DNA of 64,000 nt from positions 1,060,001 to 1,124,000 of the forward strand of contig CANKYK010000002.1 in assembly GCA_947488155.1 (NCBI GenBank), given 5' to 3'. Below the pieces are notes generated by a model. That model had not been told where the DNA came from. It worked only from the letters and a program-made list of their open reading frames with translations, and did no database searches. The DNA comes from an uncultured Erythrobacter sp. GTDB lineage: Bacteria > Pseudomonadota > Alphaproteobacteria > Sphingomonadales > Sphingomonadaceae. Below, one piece after another: positions 1 to 9,259 of the stretch; the stretch's first letter is position 1, and every line of letters begins with the position of its first letter. The position numbers and the translations under genes were made by a program.

Positions 1-127
1 TGGTGTTTTCAACCAGCCATAATTTTAACTGTGTGAATGTCTCTATCACTTGCGTGCCCCGGACTGATCGCTAGTCTCTATGAGCAAAGCGATGAACGGC
101 AAACAACGAATTTGGGAGAGTGGATAA

Positions 128-1735
128 ATGCTCGGAGCGATGCAAGACTGGACGATGCGGATCACACATGTGATCGATCACGCCGCGCGAGAATCTGGCA
201 CCCGAGAAATCGTAACACGCTGGGCCGATGGCAATGAGACCCGCACGAATTGGGCAGGCATTCGCGCTGACGCCTTGAAGATGGCACAGGCCCTCGAAGC
301 GCTCGGTGTGAAGAAAGGCGATCGTGTTGCCAGCCTGGCGATGAACCACTCACGCCATCTTGTTAGCTGGTACGGCGTCGCTGGGATGGGCGGGGTATTG
401 CACACCGTGAACCCGCGACTGTTTGAAGATCAACTCGAATACATCGTCAATCATGCCGAAGACAAAGTGCTGTTGTATGATGCCGCCTTCCAGCCCATCG
501 TCGATAAGATGCGCGACCGCTGGACCACGATTGAGCACTATGTTTGCTACGATCCAGCAGACGGTTTTGATGGTCACGCATTTGAGAGCTGGATCGGCGC
601 GCAAGATGGCGAATACAATTGGGCTGAGGTGGGCGAGCGTGATCCATGCATGCTGTGCTACACCTCTGGCACGACAGGCAATCCCAAGGGCGTACAGTAT
701 GAGCATCGCTCGACCGTGCTTCATGCTGTTGCCGGATTGCAGCCATCGACATTCAATTTCAGCAGCGCCTCGGTTATGTTACCGGTGGTGCCGATGTTTC
801 ATGCGGCGAGCTGGGGCCTTCCCTATGCTGGCGCGATGGCGGGGATCAAATTCGTGTTCTCCGCAGTCAATGATCCAGCGGTTTTGCACGAGTTGATGCT
901 GCGCGAGAAGGTGACTGACAGCGCTGGTGTGCCCACAGTATGGCTCGCCCATTTCCAATATTGCGACAAAGAAGGCATTGATCTGCCACCGCTGAAAGCC
1001 GCAACGATCGGCGGTTCTGCCTGTCCACGCTTTATGATCGAACGGCTGATGAAGAATGGCACACGGGTGCAGCACGCCTGGGGTATGACGGAAACGTCCC
1101 CAATCGGAACGGTTGGCGGACCAACCCATGATTGGGACGAGCTTACGTTTGAGCAAAAGGTTGATAAGACCGCAATGCAAGGTCGCCCGATCTTTGGCGT
1201 GGAACTGCGCACTGTCGATCTTGATGATATGGTCACCGAATTGCCGCGCGATGGCGTGGCTTCCGGTGCGTTACAAATTCGTGGTCCCTGGATTATTCGG
1301 CGCTATTTCAAAGGCGAACAGGATGCAGTCAACAACGAAGGGTGGTTCGACACGGGCGATGTCGGCATCATCCATCCCGATGGCACCCTTCAATTAACCG
1401 ACCGCACCAAGGACGTGATCAAATCAGGCGGCGAATGGATTAGCTCGGTTGAGTTGGAGAACGCGGCGGTTGGCCATCCAGACATTGCAGAGGCTGCCTG
1501 CATTGGCATGCATCATCCGAAATGGGATGAGCGGCCCGTGCTGTTCGTCGTAAAGAACGAGGGCGCGGACCTCTCGAGTAACGATGTGCTAGAGCATCTC
1601 AAACCCCTGATCGCGAAATGGTGGATGCCCGATGCGGTCGAGTTTGTGGATGATATTCCGCACACGGCAACAGGTAAGATTTCCAAGAAGAACCTGCGCG
1701 ACCGGTTCAGCGATTATAAGCTCGAAGGCTCTTAG
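128..1735 (+). CDS. Fatty-acyl-CoA synthetase (AMP-forming ligase)
   Basis: Predicted to activate a fatty or other carboxylic acid with ATP and load it onto CoA in the cytoplasm, probably feeding beta-oxidation. The 535-residue length fits medium/long-chain acyl-CoA ligases. The adenylate-forming signature [11 protein letters not shown] lies at about residues 178-188, a GMTETSP motif follows in the middle, and the adenosine-binding DTGD and the [15 protein letters not shown] hinge segment lie in the C-terminal third, so the enzyme looks complete. The ATG start has a GGAG about 9 nt upstream. Its TAG stop is embedded in a perfect AGGAGG that serves the next gene, so the two are probably co-transcribed. 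The exact substrate chain length cannot be read from the sequence. Confidence 0.9.
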   Translation: MLGAMQDWTMRITHVIDHAARESGTREIVTRWADGNETRTNWAGIRADALKMAQALEALGVKKGDRVASLAMNHSRHLVSWYGVAGMGGVLHTVNPRLFEDQLEYIVNHAEDKVLLYDAAFQPIVDKMRDRWTTIEHYVCYDPADGFDGHAFESWIGAQDGEYNWAEVGERDPCMLCYTSGTTGNPKGVQYEHRSTVLHAVAGLQPSTFNFSSASVMLPVVPMFHAASWGLPYAGAMAGIKFVFSAVNDPAVLHELMLREKVTDSAGVPTVWLAHFQYCDKEGIDLPPLKAATIGGSACPRFMIERLMKNGTRVQHAWGMTETSPIGTVGGPTHDWDELTFEQKVDKTAMQGRPIFGVELRTVDLDDMVTELPRDGVASGALQIRGPWIIRRYFKGEQDAVNNEGWFDTGDVGIIHPDGTLQLTDRTKDVIKSGGEWISSVELENAAVGHPDIAEAACIGMHHPKWDERPVLFVVKNEGADLSSNDVLEHLKPLIAKWWMPDAVEFVDDIPHTATGKISKKNLRDRFSDYKLEGS

Positions 1736-1747
1736 GAGGCCGCCGCA

Positions 1748-2293
1748 ATCGCTCGGCTGATCCTGCTGAACAAACCCTTTGGTGTCCTGTCGCAATTTAG
1801 CGGCGGCAAGGAAGGCGTTCAAGACACGCTGGCGCATCTGATCGATATGCCGGCGGTCTACCCTGCTGGGCGTCTGGACAAGGATAGCGAAGGGCTGTTG
1901 CTGCTGACCGATGATGGCCGATTACAGTCCCAGATAGCCGAGCCGCGCTATAAGACGGAAAAGACCTATCTTGCGCAGGTCGAAGGTGAGCCAGAGACGC
2001 AAGCGCTGGAGGCGCTGCGACGTGGCGTGAAGCTGAAAGACGGTATGACTAAACCGGCCAAAGCAGCGAGGATTGACTTACCTGAGTTGTGGGATCGCGA
2101 TCCGCCGATCCGCTTCCGCAAGAATGTGCCAGATGCTTGGATTTCTCTGAGCATATCGGAAGGGAAGAACCGGCAAGTGCGGCGCATGACAGCCGCCGTG
2201 GGCCTTCCGACCTTGCGCTTAGTGCGCTGGAGTGTCGGAGATTGGTCAGTTGAGGGATTGTCGCCCGGTGAATGGCGCGAAATTGCAGTTTGA
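1748..2293 (+). CDS. rRNA large-subunit pseudouridine synthase (RsuA/RluE family), ATC start
   Basis: Predicted to isomerise a uridine of rRNA to pseudouridine; the RsuA/RluE/RluB branch is indicated. The catalytic motif is GRLDKDSEGLLLLT, with the nucleophilic Asp in RLD, preceded by the family N-terminus LILLNKPFGVLSQF. The only in-frame ATG (1847) would remove that conserved N-terminus. No ATG, GTG or TTG lies between the upstream stop codon and the conserved block. An ATC at 1748 sits 8 nt after a perfect AGGAGG (1734-1739) and gives a product starting (M)ARLILLNKPFGV of about 181 residues. I therefore place the start at ATC 1748; in-frame CTG codons at 1757 and 1763 are alternatives. The gene probably depends on the upstream ligase promoter. 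Confidence 0.8.
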   Translation: MARLILLNKPFGVLSQFSGGKEGVQDTLAHLIDMPAVYPAGRLDKDSEGLLLLTDDGRLQSQIAEPRYKTEKTYLAQVEGEPETQALEALRRGVKLKDGMTKPAKAARIDLPELWDRDPPIRFRKNVPDAWISLSISEGKNRQVRRMTAAVGLPTLRLVRWSVGDWSVEGLSPGEWREIAV

Positions 2294-2305
2294 GGAGCCA
2301 AGTTG

Positions 2306-2743
2306 ATGACAAACTATATCGATCCCAGTCCGAATAATTTTCAGGCATTCAAGGATCTGCCACGCGATGAGCCGATCCATATGCTCAACCTGCTGCGCTA
2401 TCGCGACATTGCCGAGTATCCTGAAGGACATGAGCGTCACGGCAATGGTTGGAGCGGACGGCGGGCCTATAAAGAATATGGCGCGACCAGCGGTCCAATT
2501 TTTCGCCGGGTTGGCGGGTCGATTGTTTGGCGCGGCGCATTTCAAACCATGGTCACTGGGCCGGAGCCGGATGACAAGGTGTGGCACGATGGCTTTGTCG
2601 CGCAATACCCGAATAGCGGGGCGTTCTTCCAAATGATCAAAGACCCGAACTATCAACTGGCCGTTGTGAATCGCAGCGCTGCCCTGATCGACAGCCGATT
2701 GATGCGATTTAAGCCGGGCGAGGGCGGGGACGTGTTTGGATGA
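2306..2743 (+). CDS. DUF1330 family protein
   Basis: A 145-residue protein of the DUF1330 type, a small ferredoxin-fold family of dimeric alpha/beta barrel proteins without a settled function. Typical features are an N-terminal HMLNLLRYRD strand, an aromatic-rich centre, an ALIDSRLMRF C-terminus, and no signal peptide. ATG 2306 has GAGGAG 8 nt upstream; the in-frame TTG at 2303 is poorly spaced. It lies 12 nt after the pseudouridine synthase and may belong to the same transcript. The length is a little greater than the usual 95-100 residue domain because of an insertion around the GWSGRRAYKEYG segment. Confidence 0.7.
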   Translation: MTNYIDPSPNNFQAFKDLPRDEPIHMLNLLRYRDIAEYPEGHERHGNGWSGRRAYKEYGATSGPIFRRVGGSIVWRGAFQTMVTGPEPDDKVWHDGFVAQYPNSGAFFQMIKDPNYQLAVVNRSAALIDSRLMRFKPGEGGDVFG

Positions 2744-2821
2744 TGGTTCTCTGGCGAAACTACGTTTTCAGTCATACGTCGAAAGCGGACAAAAAAAGGG
2801 AAAGTTAACCCAATGGTCCAA

Positions 2822-2860
2822 GGCTTTCTTAGCCAATCGGTTTAATCGGTTGGGAAAGCC
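2822..2860 (+). other. Imperfect long hairpin in the intergenic region before the FecR-like gene
   Basis: Outer arms GGCTTTC (2822-2828) and GAAAGCC (2854-2860) pair perfectly. Inner arms CCAATCG and CGGTTGG pair with one G-U wobble, leaving a four-base bulge TTAG on the 5' side and a loop of about seven bases. There is no U tract, so it is not a standard intrinsic terminator. It could be a terminator remnant for the upstream operon or an RNA leader structure for the gene at 2912. Confidence 0.45.
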
Positions 2861-2911
2861 ATCGGCCTAACGTGGATGCCTAGTCTAATCTAAGGATCCC
2901 GAGGTAAGGCC

Positions 2912-3376
2912 ATGATCAAACTGTCAAAACATCTGTGCATTCTTGCTGGGCTCTTTTCAAGCAGTGCAGCACTCGCCAGTGATTCTGGCTGGATGATTTC
3001 TGAGACAGATGGGCAGGTTTCGATCACCCGCGATGCTAAGGCACTCTATGCCGCCAAGGGCACACGTTTGGAAATCGGCGATGTGGTGCGCACCAGCGAA
3101 GGTGGCCGCGCAGTGTTGGTTCGCGGGGAAGAATTCTACATCGTCTCGCCCAAGGCTCAGGTCCGCATTAAGAAGGCTGAAGAGCAAGGCGTCGCTGCAC
3201 AAGTGTTCCAATACTTCGGCGAAAAAGTGCTTGGAATGGAGCGCAAGTCCAAAGGAACGCCTGGTACGAAACAGCCAGTGCTTGCCGCTGTTGTGAAGGG
3301 TTATGGTGACAAGCCAGAAAAGCCTGACCTTAAGGATTTCGACGCATCAATGCACACCCTTAATCCAAGCGAGTAA
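2912..3376 (+). CDS. Small exported protein with FecR-like domain
   Basis: A 154-residue protein with a clear Sec signal peptide (MIKLSKHLCILAGLFSSSAA, cleavage probably after ALAS). The mature part reads like a FecR-type ligand or peptidoglycan-associated beta domain: GQVSITRDAK, then GTRLEIGDVVRTSEGGRAVL, then a short charged tail. FecR-like domains without a transmembrane anchor are common in periplasmic proteins of this order; the ligand is unknown. The start is supported by GAGGTAAGG just upstream. It is transcribed alone and converges on moaB. Confidence 0.6.
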   Translation: MIKLSKHLCILAGLFSSSAALASDSGWMISETDGQVSITRDAKALYAAKGTRLEIGDVVRTSEGGRAVLVRGEEFYIVSPKAQVRIKKAEEQGVAAQVFQYFGEKVLGMERKSKGTPGTKQPVLAAVVKGYGDKPEKPDLKDFDASMHTLNPSE

Positions 3377-3380
3377 CAGG

Positions 3381-3400
3381 CCGAGGGTGCTATTTCTCGG
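3381..3400. terminator. Possible bidirectional hairpin between convergent genes
   Basis: CCGAG (3381-3385) and CTCGG (3396-3400) form a five-base stem with a ten-base loop exactly where the FecR-like gene and moaB converge. The stem overlaps the last codons of moaB. It is weak and lacks a strong T run, so it is only a candidate. Confidence 0.25.
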
Positions 3401-3920
3401 TTAGCCGAGGCATCAGTTCCACGAAATTGCAGGGGCGATTGCGGTTATCCAATTGCTCGCTGAGGATCCCGTCCCAGCCATCCTTCACCGCGCCGTTTGA
3501 ACCGGGCAGGGCGAAGATATAGGTGCCGCGTGCCACAACCGCGCAGGCGCGCGATTGGACTGTGCTGGTGCCGATGGTCTTGAAACTAAGCCAACGAAAC
3601 AATTCGCCAAATCCGGGAATGTCTCGCGCGTCTTCGATCCGGGACAGCGCCTCTGGCGTAACATCACGCCCGGTCAGGCCAGTCCCGCCGGTGCTGACGA
3701 TCGCATCAATATCGGGATCATCAATCCAAGCATTGAATTGATCAACCAGAGTGCTTGCATCGTCTTTGATGATCTCTCGCGCAGCCAACGAGTGGCCCTT
3801 CGCGCTGACTCGCGCGGCGAGAATATCGCCCGACGTGTCGGTTTCTGGGGTCCGCGTATCGGAAACGGTTAGGACGGCAATATTGATCGGGGTGAATGGT
3901 TTCGCCTCATCAATGGCCAT
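3390..3920 (-). CDS. moaB: Molybdenum cofactor biosynthesis protein MoaB
   Basis: A 176-residue MoaB/Mog family protein, predicted to act in molybdopterin adenylylation. Diagnostic segments are the N-terminal AVLTVSDTRTPETDTSGD, the nucleotide-binding STGGTGLTGRDVTPEA, and the C-terminal ALPGSNGAVKDGWDGIL. The length matches E. coli MoaB. The ATG start is preceded by GGAAAGG and lies only 6 nt after the lytic transglycosylase gene, so it is probably the last gene of a leftward three-gene operon. No other Moco genes are nearby. Confidence 0.92.
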   Translation of the reverse strand: MAIDEAKPFTPINIAVLTVSDTRTPETDTSGDILAARVSAKGHSLAAREIIKDDASTLVDQFNAWIDDPDIDAIVSTGGTGLTGRDVTPEALSRIEDARDIPGFGELFRWLSFKTIGTSTVQSRACAVVARGTYIFALPGSNGAVKDGWDGILSEQLDNRNRPCNFVELMPRLTEK

Positions 3921-3926
3921 CGCGCT

Positions 3927-5693
3927 TTACCTTTCCAAACGTGCAGAGCGCCCCATAGACATTTGCGGAAACTCTGGCCAGCGCCCTTCGGCAAGCGCCC
4001 GGCGACTTGGCGAAGAAACTCCCGCAGCGCGCTCATACATCCAGTAATTGCGCATCACGATCGCGACATAGCCACGCGTTTCCCAATAGGGGATCGATTC
4101 CATGTAGAGCAGCGGATCATCATAATCGCGCACTTCACTGTTCCACCGACTGATCGGCGTAAGCCCTGCGTTATAAGCAGCCATGATCTTTGGAAGTTTG
4201 CCCTCGGTGGCGTAGCTGTCGCGCAGCATCTCCAGATGGCGCTGTCCATAAGCGAGGTTGACCTCAGGATTGTTGAGATCGGCATAGCTCGCGCCAAGGT
4301 TCAGGCGGCGATTGTGATCACGCGCCGTTCCGGGCATGATCTGCATCAGCCCGCGCGCATTGGCTGGGCTAACCGCGCCAGCGCGGAAATTTGATTCCTG
4401 CAAAGCGTGAGCAAAGGCGAGGGCGGGATCAACCGTCCAGCCTGTCGCCGGTTGCCAGCGGGCCACGGGATAACGCAATGATGGGTCAGAGCGCATGCCG
4501 CGCGGGGCGTTGTGCGCCATGAACAATTGCGTTGATGGCATGCCAAGCTCACGGGCAAAGCGCGCCAGCAGAGGAAATTCGTTCGGATTGCCGATCCGCG
4601 CCTGATGGCGCAGCACTTCATCGGCCAGCACGGGACGGCCAATCTCGTTTAGCGCGGCTGCGATGCGCGGATTGGTGCTTCGTTGCAGAACGCTCCAGTC
4701 ATCCCGCGTGAAAGGCGCCGGCTTGGCGCTATCGGGCACCTTCACTCCCAATTGCTCGCCCGCCAGCAAGCCATAGAGCGTCTCATCATGGCGCGCGGCG
4801 GCGCTAAGGTGGCGCTGGGCCTGGCCTGGCTCGCGGCAGCGGACCAGCGAGCGATGCGCCCAATAATGCGCCGCAGCGGTCAGTTCTACATTGGAGGATC
4901 GATCAGCGGCGCGGGCAAAGCTCTCACTCGCTAGCGCGCAAAAACCCTGGCGCCATGCGGCTAGGCCAGCGACCCATTCACCTTCGGCAACCCAAGCGCC
5001 GGAACCTTCTGAGACAGTCTCGGCCAGGGCCTGTGCCGAGGTGTCATCATTCTCGATGTAATAGCTCCACGCGACTTTTTGGCGCCATTCTGCCCGAGCA
5101 GCAGAGCTGAGCTGCGGGTCGACCTCAATCAACAGGCTATGCGCGCCCGCCGGATCATCGTTCTTGATACGGTCGAGGATCGCTGACTTGGTGCTGGCTG
5201 GCATTGTACCATCATTCACCGGACGCGGGCGGGTCCGCTTTGATGCATATGGTTGCCTGCTAAACCGCTGAGCCTGAGGCAAATAGGGCAGGTTTTCGAC
5301 ACCGCGCTTCGCACCCATCCGCCCGAGCTGTGCCGCCTGAGGCAGGTGCACACCATCGTCGAACCAGCGGGCAATCCGCTCCGCCTCAATCTTTGGGCTT
5401 TTAGCATGGGTGTAATATTCGGCGCGTGCGATCTGGTGCAGCAATCCGCCCCGGCGCTGGGCCAGCATGCTTTCAACACGCTCCCACTGCTGCGCGTCAA
5501 TCGCACCAAACAGGTCAGAATAAAACGCGCGCTCATTTGCGGATAGGACAGTTGGCACAGCCTCGCTGCGCCCATTCGAGCTCGCATCGTAATGCGCAAC
5601 CATGCTGCCCGCTTGCGCCAAAGCGACGCTCGGCGTGGCAAGTGCGGCGGCGAATGAAGCGGCCAATATTACTGGCCTAAGGCTTTTCGCCAT
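3927..5693 (-). CDS. Soluble lytic murein transglycosylase (SLT family)
   Basis: Predicted periplasmic enzyme that cleaves the glycan strands of peptidoglycan with formation of 1,6-anhydro-muramic acid. The signal peptide is MAKSLRPVILAASFAAALAT with cleavage near VALAQ. A long alpha-helical superhelical domain rich in short repeats is followed by a C-terminal SLT domain. The catalytic glutamate is in the ALQESNF segment, followed by NARGLMQIMPGTA and later AAYNAG, both SLT signatures. The 588-residue length fits Slt70-like enzymes. ATG 5693 overlaps the preceding stop (TGATG), which I prefer to the in-frame ATG at 5711 that would add six residues. Confidence 0.9.
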   Translation of the reverse strand: MAKSLRPVILAASFAAALATPSVALAQAGSMVAHYDASSNGRSEAVPTVLSANERAFYSDLFGAIDAQQWERVESMLAQRRGGLLHQIARAEYYTHAKSPKIEAERIARWFDDGVHLPQAAQLGRMGAKRGVENLPYLPQAQRFSRQPYASKRTRPRPVNDGTMPASTKSAILDRIKNDDPAGAHSLLIEVDPQLSSAARAEWRQKVAWSYYIENDDTSAQALAETVSEGSGAWVAEGEWVAGLAAWRQGFCALASESFARAADRSSNVELTAAAHYWAHRSLVRCREPGQAQRHLSAAARHDETLYGLLAGEQLGVKVPDSAKPAPFTRDDWSVLQRSTNPRIAAALNEIGRPVLADEVLRHQARIGNPNEFPLLARFARELGMPSTQLFMAHNAPRGMRSDPSLRYPVARWQPATGWTVDPALAFAHALQESNFRAGAVSPANARGLMQIMPGTARDHNRRLNLGASYADLNNPEVNLAYGQRHLEMLRDSYATEGKLPKIMAAYNAGLTPISRWNSEVRDYDDPLLYMESIPYWETRGYVAIVMRNYWMYERAAGVSSPSRRALAEGRWPEFPQMSMGRSARLER

Positions 5694-6502
5694 CACCGAT
5701 TTGCCGACCATTCAATCCATCTCCGCCAAAAACGCGCTTTCAGCCTTGGGCTTGCCATCAGGCTTTCCAGACTTTCGCTAACAAGAAGCTTAGTTAATGG
5801 CTCACTAGGGTTGTTTTCTGGTGCAGATGTGTGGTTACTTTTTTGTGAATTGATTGTGTCTTGCGCCGCTGCGTGGCCCAAAAGCGGCGGGATGTTGGAA
5901 CCAAGCGCCAAAACCTTTTCTGGTGCGGCCAATTCAATGTGCAGGGCCAAGACCTCTGCCATTCCCGCATGAGCCAAAGCGGCAGTGTCTGCCATGGGTG
6001 TGGGCCGGGTGAGGGCGGAGGCGAAGTAGACCTCATCCTGCGTAAAGCCCATTGCGGCCAGCATATTGGCGAGCAAGCGCCCTTGCGGCCCGGACAGCAA
6101 TTGTTCGCTGTCGCCATCCTCTGGCGCGAGCACCAGCACCATTAGCTTCGCGCCGCTCTTTCCGCGTGGCGGCACGCGGCCGCGCGGGCCAATCGGATCG
6201 AGACCCGGCGCATTCAACCACCATTCTTGGAACGCCGCTAGGTCGCTCGGCGCGTCCTCGCCCAGTAAATCGTCCTTCGGTCCAAGAGTTTTTTGCGGAT
6301 CGCTGGTTTCGGTCTTTTGCGAAGTCCCACCCGATTTTTGCGGCTTCTTCGCCTTAGCACCGTCGCCTGGCTCTGCCTCACGTTCTGGCTTCGCAAGCCA
6401 ATCCGTAACGTCATCGGCAAAGTCGATGTCCACGCCGGCCGCGCGCCACCAATCAAGGGCAGCAACAAATTCTCGGGACAAAGGCGGAGCGGGGGCGGAC
6501 AT
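5693..6502 (-). CDS. Uracil-DNA glycosylase family protein
   Basis: A 269-residue protein in which the last two thirds resemble family 4/5 uracil-DNA glycosylases: APEDGDSEQLLSGPQGRLLANML matches the GEAPG-like region in degraded form, followed by VYFASALTRPTP and a VLALGSNIPPLL strand. The first 95 residues are a charged linker with a K/P/T-rich segment. The canonical GEAPG loop and the four Cys of Fe-S UDGs are not visible, so this may be a degenerate or regulatory homologue. It is the first gene of the leftward operon with slt and moaB. Assignment to the superfamily is fairly safe; glycosylase activity is not. Confidence 0.65.
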   Translation of the reverse strand: MSAPAPPLSREFVAALDWWRAAGVDIDFADDVTDWLAKPEREAEPGDGAKAKKPQKSGGTSQKTETSDPQKTLGPKDDLLGEDAPSDLAAFQEWWLNAPGLDPIGPRGRVPPRGKSGAKLMVLVLAPEDGDSEQLLSGPQGRLLANMLAAMGFTQDEVYFASALTRPTPMADTAALAHAGMAEVLALHIELAAPEKVLALGSNIPPLLGHAAAQDTINSQKSNHTSAPENNPSEPLTKLLVSESLESLMASPRLKARFWRRWIEWSANR

Positions 6503-6593
6503 ACTGTTGATCGGAGGTCTTGACCTTAGCCGTGGCAGTTAGCAAGTGGGTAGGCACGCAAACTCTAGGATTATTCGGGGATCAAATAGGCTC

Positions 6594-8240
6594 ATGAGCG
6601 AACGGGAATCAATGCCATGTGACGTCGTTATTGTCGGCGGCGGTCCAGCGGGCCTCTCTGCGGCAATTCGGCTGAAACAGATCAATGAAGAGCTTGAAGT
6701 TGTAGTCCTTGAAAAGGGCTCCGAAATTGGCGCGCATATTTTGTCTGGCGCGGTGGTCGATCCAAAGGCCCTGGCTGAGCTGCTGCCGGAATGGCGCGAT
6801 ATGGATTGCCCAATGGCAGAAACACCAGTAACCGATAACTGGCACTGGGTTCTGTCGAAAAACGGCAAAACATCAATCCCGCATCTCGTAATGCCGCCCC
6901 TAATGAGCAATCACGGTTGCTATACCGGTTCGCTGGGCAATATGACCCGCTGGCTGGGTGAGCAAGCCGAAGCGCTGGGCGTGATGGTCTTCCCCGGCTT
7001 CCCCGCGAATGAAGTGATGTTTGATGACAAGGGCGCGGTGCGCGGTGTCATCACTCAGGACATGGGCATCGCTGAGGATGGCTCGCAAAAGCCAGATTAT
7101 CAGCCTGGCATGGAGATTGAGGCCAAATACACCTTGTTTGCTGAGGGCGCGCGCGGATCGCTGACCAAGCAGATGAAGGCGAAATACGACCTTGAGGCCA
7201 ATTGCGAGCCGCAAGTTTACGGCCTTGGCATCAAGGAATTGTGGGACATTGAGCCGGGCAAGCACGTGCCGGGCCGTGTCATTCACACGCAAGGCTGGCC
7301 GCTCAACGAAAGCGGCACATGGGGCGGCGGCTTCTTCTACCATCAAGCGAACAATCAAGTTGCGATCGGCTTTGTCACCGCGCTGGATTACAAGAACCCA
7401 TGGGTCTCGCCCTATCAGGAATTCCAGCGTTGGAAGACGCACCCGGAGATCAAAGCGATCCTTGAAGGCGGCAGCCGCGTTGCTTACGGTGCGCGCGTCA
7501 TCAACGAAGGCGGTTGGCAGTCTGTGCCGAAGCTCGCTTTCCCCGGCGGCGCGCTGATCGGCTGTGCAGCCGGTTTCGTGAACGTGCCTCGGATCAAGGG
7601 CAGCCACACTGCCATGAAGAGCGGTATGCTGTGCGCGGAGGCCATCGCCGCAGAGATCGAAGGGCACGAAAGCCAGCCAGAGCTTCAAGGTTATGAACCT
7701 GCCGTCCGTTCCAGCTGGATCGCGGACGAACTTAAGAAGGTTCAGAATGCGGAGCCTGCAGTTGCCAAATATGGCGATGATATCGGCACTATTCTGGGCG
7801 GGATCGACATGTGGATGCGCACGCTCAAGATTGGCCTGCCGATCAGCATGAAGCACCATGCCGACTACACCATGACCGGGCGCGCGGATCTCTATCCCAA
7901 GATCGACTATCCGAAGCCCGATGGCGTGATCAGCTTTGACCGCCTGACTAATGTCGCCTTCAGCTTTACCAATCACGCGGAGGACCAACCGGTGCACCTG
8001 CAATTGGGCGATGCCGACCTCCAAAAAGCGAGCGAATTTGACGTCTTCGGCGGTCCTTCAAACCGGTATTGCCCGGCGGGCGTCTATGAGTGGATCGAAG
8101 AAGAGGGCAAGGAGCCCAAATTCCAGATCAACTCGCAAAACTGTGTCCACTGTAAAACCTGCGATATCAAAGACCCGAACCAGAACATCAACTGGGTCAC
8201 ACCAGAAGGTGGCGGCGGTCCGAACTATCCGAATATGTGA
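6594..8240 (+). CDS. Electron-transfer flavoprotein:ubiquinone oxidoreductase (ETF-QO)
   Basis: Predicted inner-membrane-associated iron-sulfur flavoprotein that passes electrons from ETF, reduced by acyl-CoA and amino-acid dehydrogenases, to ubiquinone. The N-terminal FAD dinucleotide fold is VVIVGGGPAGLSAAIRL, followed by GAHILSGAVVDP. The C-terminal 4Fe-4S ligands are in NCVHCKTCDIKDP and an upstream Cys in NRYCPAGVYEW. The product ends with the family-typical GGGGPNYPNM. The upstream in-frame GTG at 6546 would add 16 non-conserved residues; ATG 6594 is a better start. It is divergent from the UDG operon. Confidence 0.95.
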   Translation: MSERESMPCDVVIVGGGPAGLSAAIRLKQINEELEVVVLEKGSEIGAHILSGAVVDPKALAELLPEWRDMDCPMAETPVTDNWHWVLSKNGKTSIPHLVMPPLMSNHGCYTGSLGNMTRWLGEQAEALGVMVFPGFPANEVMFDDKGAVRGVITQDMGIAEDGSQKPDYQPGMEIEAKYTLFAEGARGSLTKQMKAKYDLEANCEPQVYGLGIKELWDIEPGKHVPGRVIHTQGWPLNESGTWGGGFFYHQANNQVAIGFVTALDYKNPWVSPYQEFQRWKTHPEIKAILEGGSRVAYGARVINEGGWQSVPKLAFPGGALIGCAAGFVNVPRIKGSHTAMKSGMLCAEAIAAEIEGHESQPELQGYEPAVRSSWIADELKKVQNAEPAVAKYGDDIGTILGGIDMWMRTLKIGLPISMKHHADYTMTGRADLYPKIDYPKPDGVISFDRLTNVAFSFTNHAEDQPVHLQLGDADLQKASEFDVFGGPSNRYCPAGVYEWIEEEGKEPKFQINSQNCVHCKTCDIKDPNQNINWVTPEGGGGPNYPNM

Positions 8241-8277
8241 TGGGTATGTCGTGTCCTTAACAGTCTCACAGAGCGTG

Positions 8278-8439
8278 ATGCATCACGGTAAGCGCCATAA
8301 GTTTTCAGCGACTGCTGTCGATGATAGCGGCGAAGCTGTTCAAGCGGCCATGGAAGACTTAAAGAAGCAAGTCGCAGAATTCACAAATTCAAAAGGAAAA
8401 CAGGTCTCTAGAAAGGCTTTCCGGCAGAAGAAGTCGTAG
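8278..8439 (+). CDS. Possible small conserved-type protein (53 residues)
   Basis: A short open frame starting MHHGKRHKFSATAVDDSGEA and ending in a basic tail. It lies between ETF-QO and ispE and stops 7 nt before the ispE start. Alternative starts are GTG 8275 and GTG 8251. The composition (acidic helix, then lysine-rich tail) looks protein-like and the frame fills an otherwise empty gap, but the ribosome-binding site is weak and I recognise no family. Confidence 0.4.
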   Translation: MHHGKRHKFSATAVDDSGEAVQAAMEDLKKQVAEFTNSKGKQVSRKAFRQKKS

Positions 8440-8446
8440 CGTTGTA

Positions 8447-9259
8447 ATGCCAGAAATGGAAATCGCCTACGCCAAGATCAACCTCGCGCTGCATGTTCGC
8501 AGGCGCAGGGACGATGGCTATCACAAGCTTGAGACGTTGTTCGCTTTTGTCGATGCGGGCGACACGCTGAGGGCTCGCGCTGCCGAGCAGGACAGCGTCC
8601 AAACACTCGGCGAGTTCGCAGGTGGGATCGACAATCCGATGGATAATCTCGTGACGAAGGCTCTTGGCCTGCTGCCGCGTGCAGACGGCCTTGCCATCAC
8701 GCTGGAGAAGAACCTCCTCGTCGCCGCTGGACTTGGCGGAGGCTCCGCCGATGCGGGCGCGCTGTTCCGCATAATCGAGCAAACACATGGCTTGCCAGAC
8801 GATTGGATGGAGCGCGCGGCAAAGCTGGGCGCGGATGTGCCATGCTGCGTGCGCAGTGAGACAGTAGTGGGCCGGGGCACTGGCACGCAGCTTGAACCAA
8901 TCGACAGCGATCTGACAGGCACGCCCGTCTTGCTCGTCAATCCACGCGTGCCCCTATCAACCGGCCCGGTGTTCAAAGCGTGGGACGGGGTCGATCGCGG
9001 CGCCTTGCCCTCGGGGATAGCTCGCGAAATCGCGCTGTCTGGCCGCAATGACCTGACCCAGCCAGCGATCAGCATATGCCCCGCAATCGGCACTGTCTTG
9101 GACGCGCTGGAGGCCACAGACGCTTGGCTCACCCGCATGTCCGGGTCTGGCGCGACTTGCTTTGCGCTCTACGATAGTGAGGCCGCGCGCGATGCGGCGC
9201 AAGCGACTATCACACAAAGCCACCCTGATTGGTGGCAATTGGCGGGCAAGCTGCGATGA
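8447..9259 (+). CDS. ispE: 4-diphosphocytidyl-2-C-methyl-D-erythritol kinase
   Basis: GHMP kinase of the MEP isoprenoid pathway; phosphorylates CDP-ME at the 2-hydroxyl. The N-terminal AYAKINLALHV and the ATP-binding LGGGSADAGALFRI are diagnostic, and the C-terminal RMSGSGATCFALY is the third GHMP motif. The 270-residue length fits. ATG 8447 or the in-frame ATG 8456 could be the start; the second puts the conserved AKINL block closer to the N-terminus as in most homologues. The stop overlaps the start of the next gene (ATGA). Confidence 0.95.
   Translation: MPEMEIAYAKINLALHVRRRRDDGYHKLETLFAFVDAGDTLRARAAEQDSVQTLGEFAGGIDNPMDNLVTKALGLLPRADGLAITLEKNLLVAAGLGGGSADAGALFRIIEQTHGLPDDWMERAAKLGADVPCCVRSETVVGRGTGTQLEPIDSDLTGTPVLLVNPRVPLSTGPVFKAWDGVDRGALPSGIAREIALSGRNDLTQPAISICPAIGTVLDALEATDAWLTRMSGSGATCFALYDSEAARDAAQATITQSHPDWWQLAGKLR

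Noticed and set aside
6900..8024. 374-codon open frame on the minus strand opposite ETF-QO
   Set aside because: Fully antisense to a clear gene; it has no recognisable domain and reflects codon bias of the true gene.
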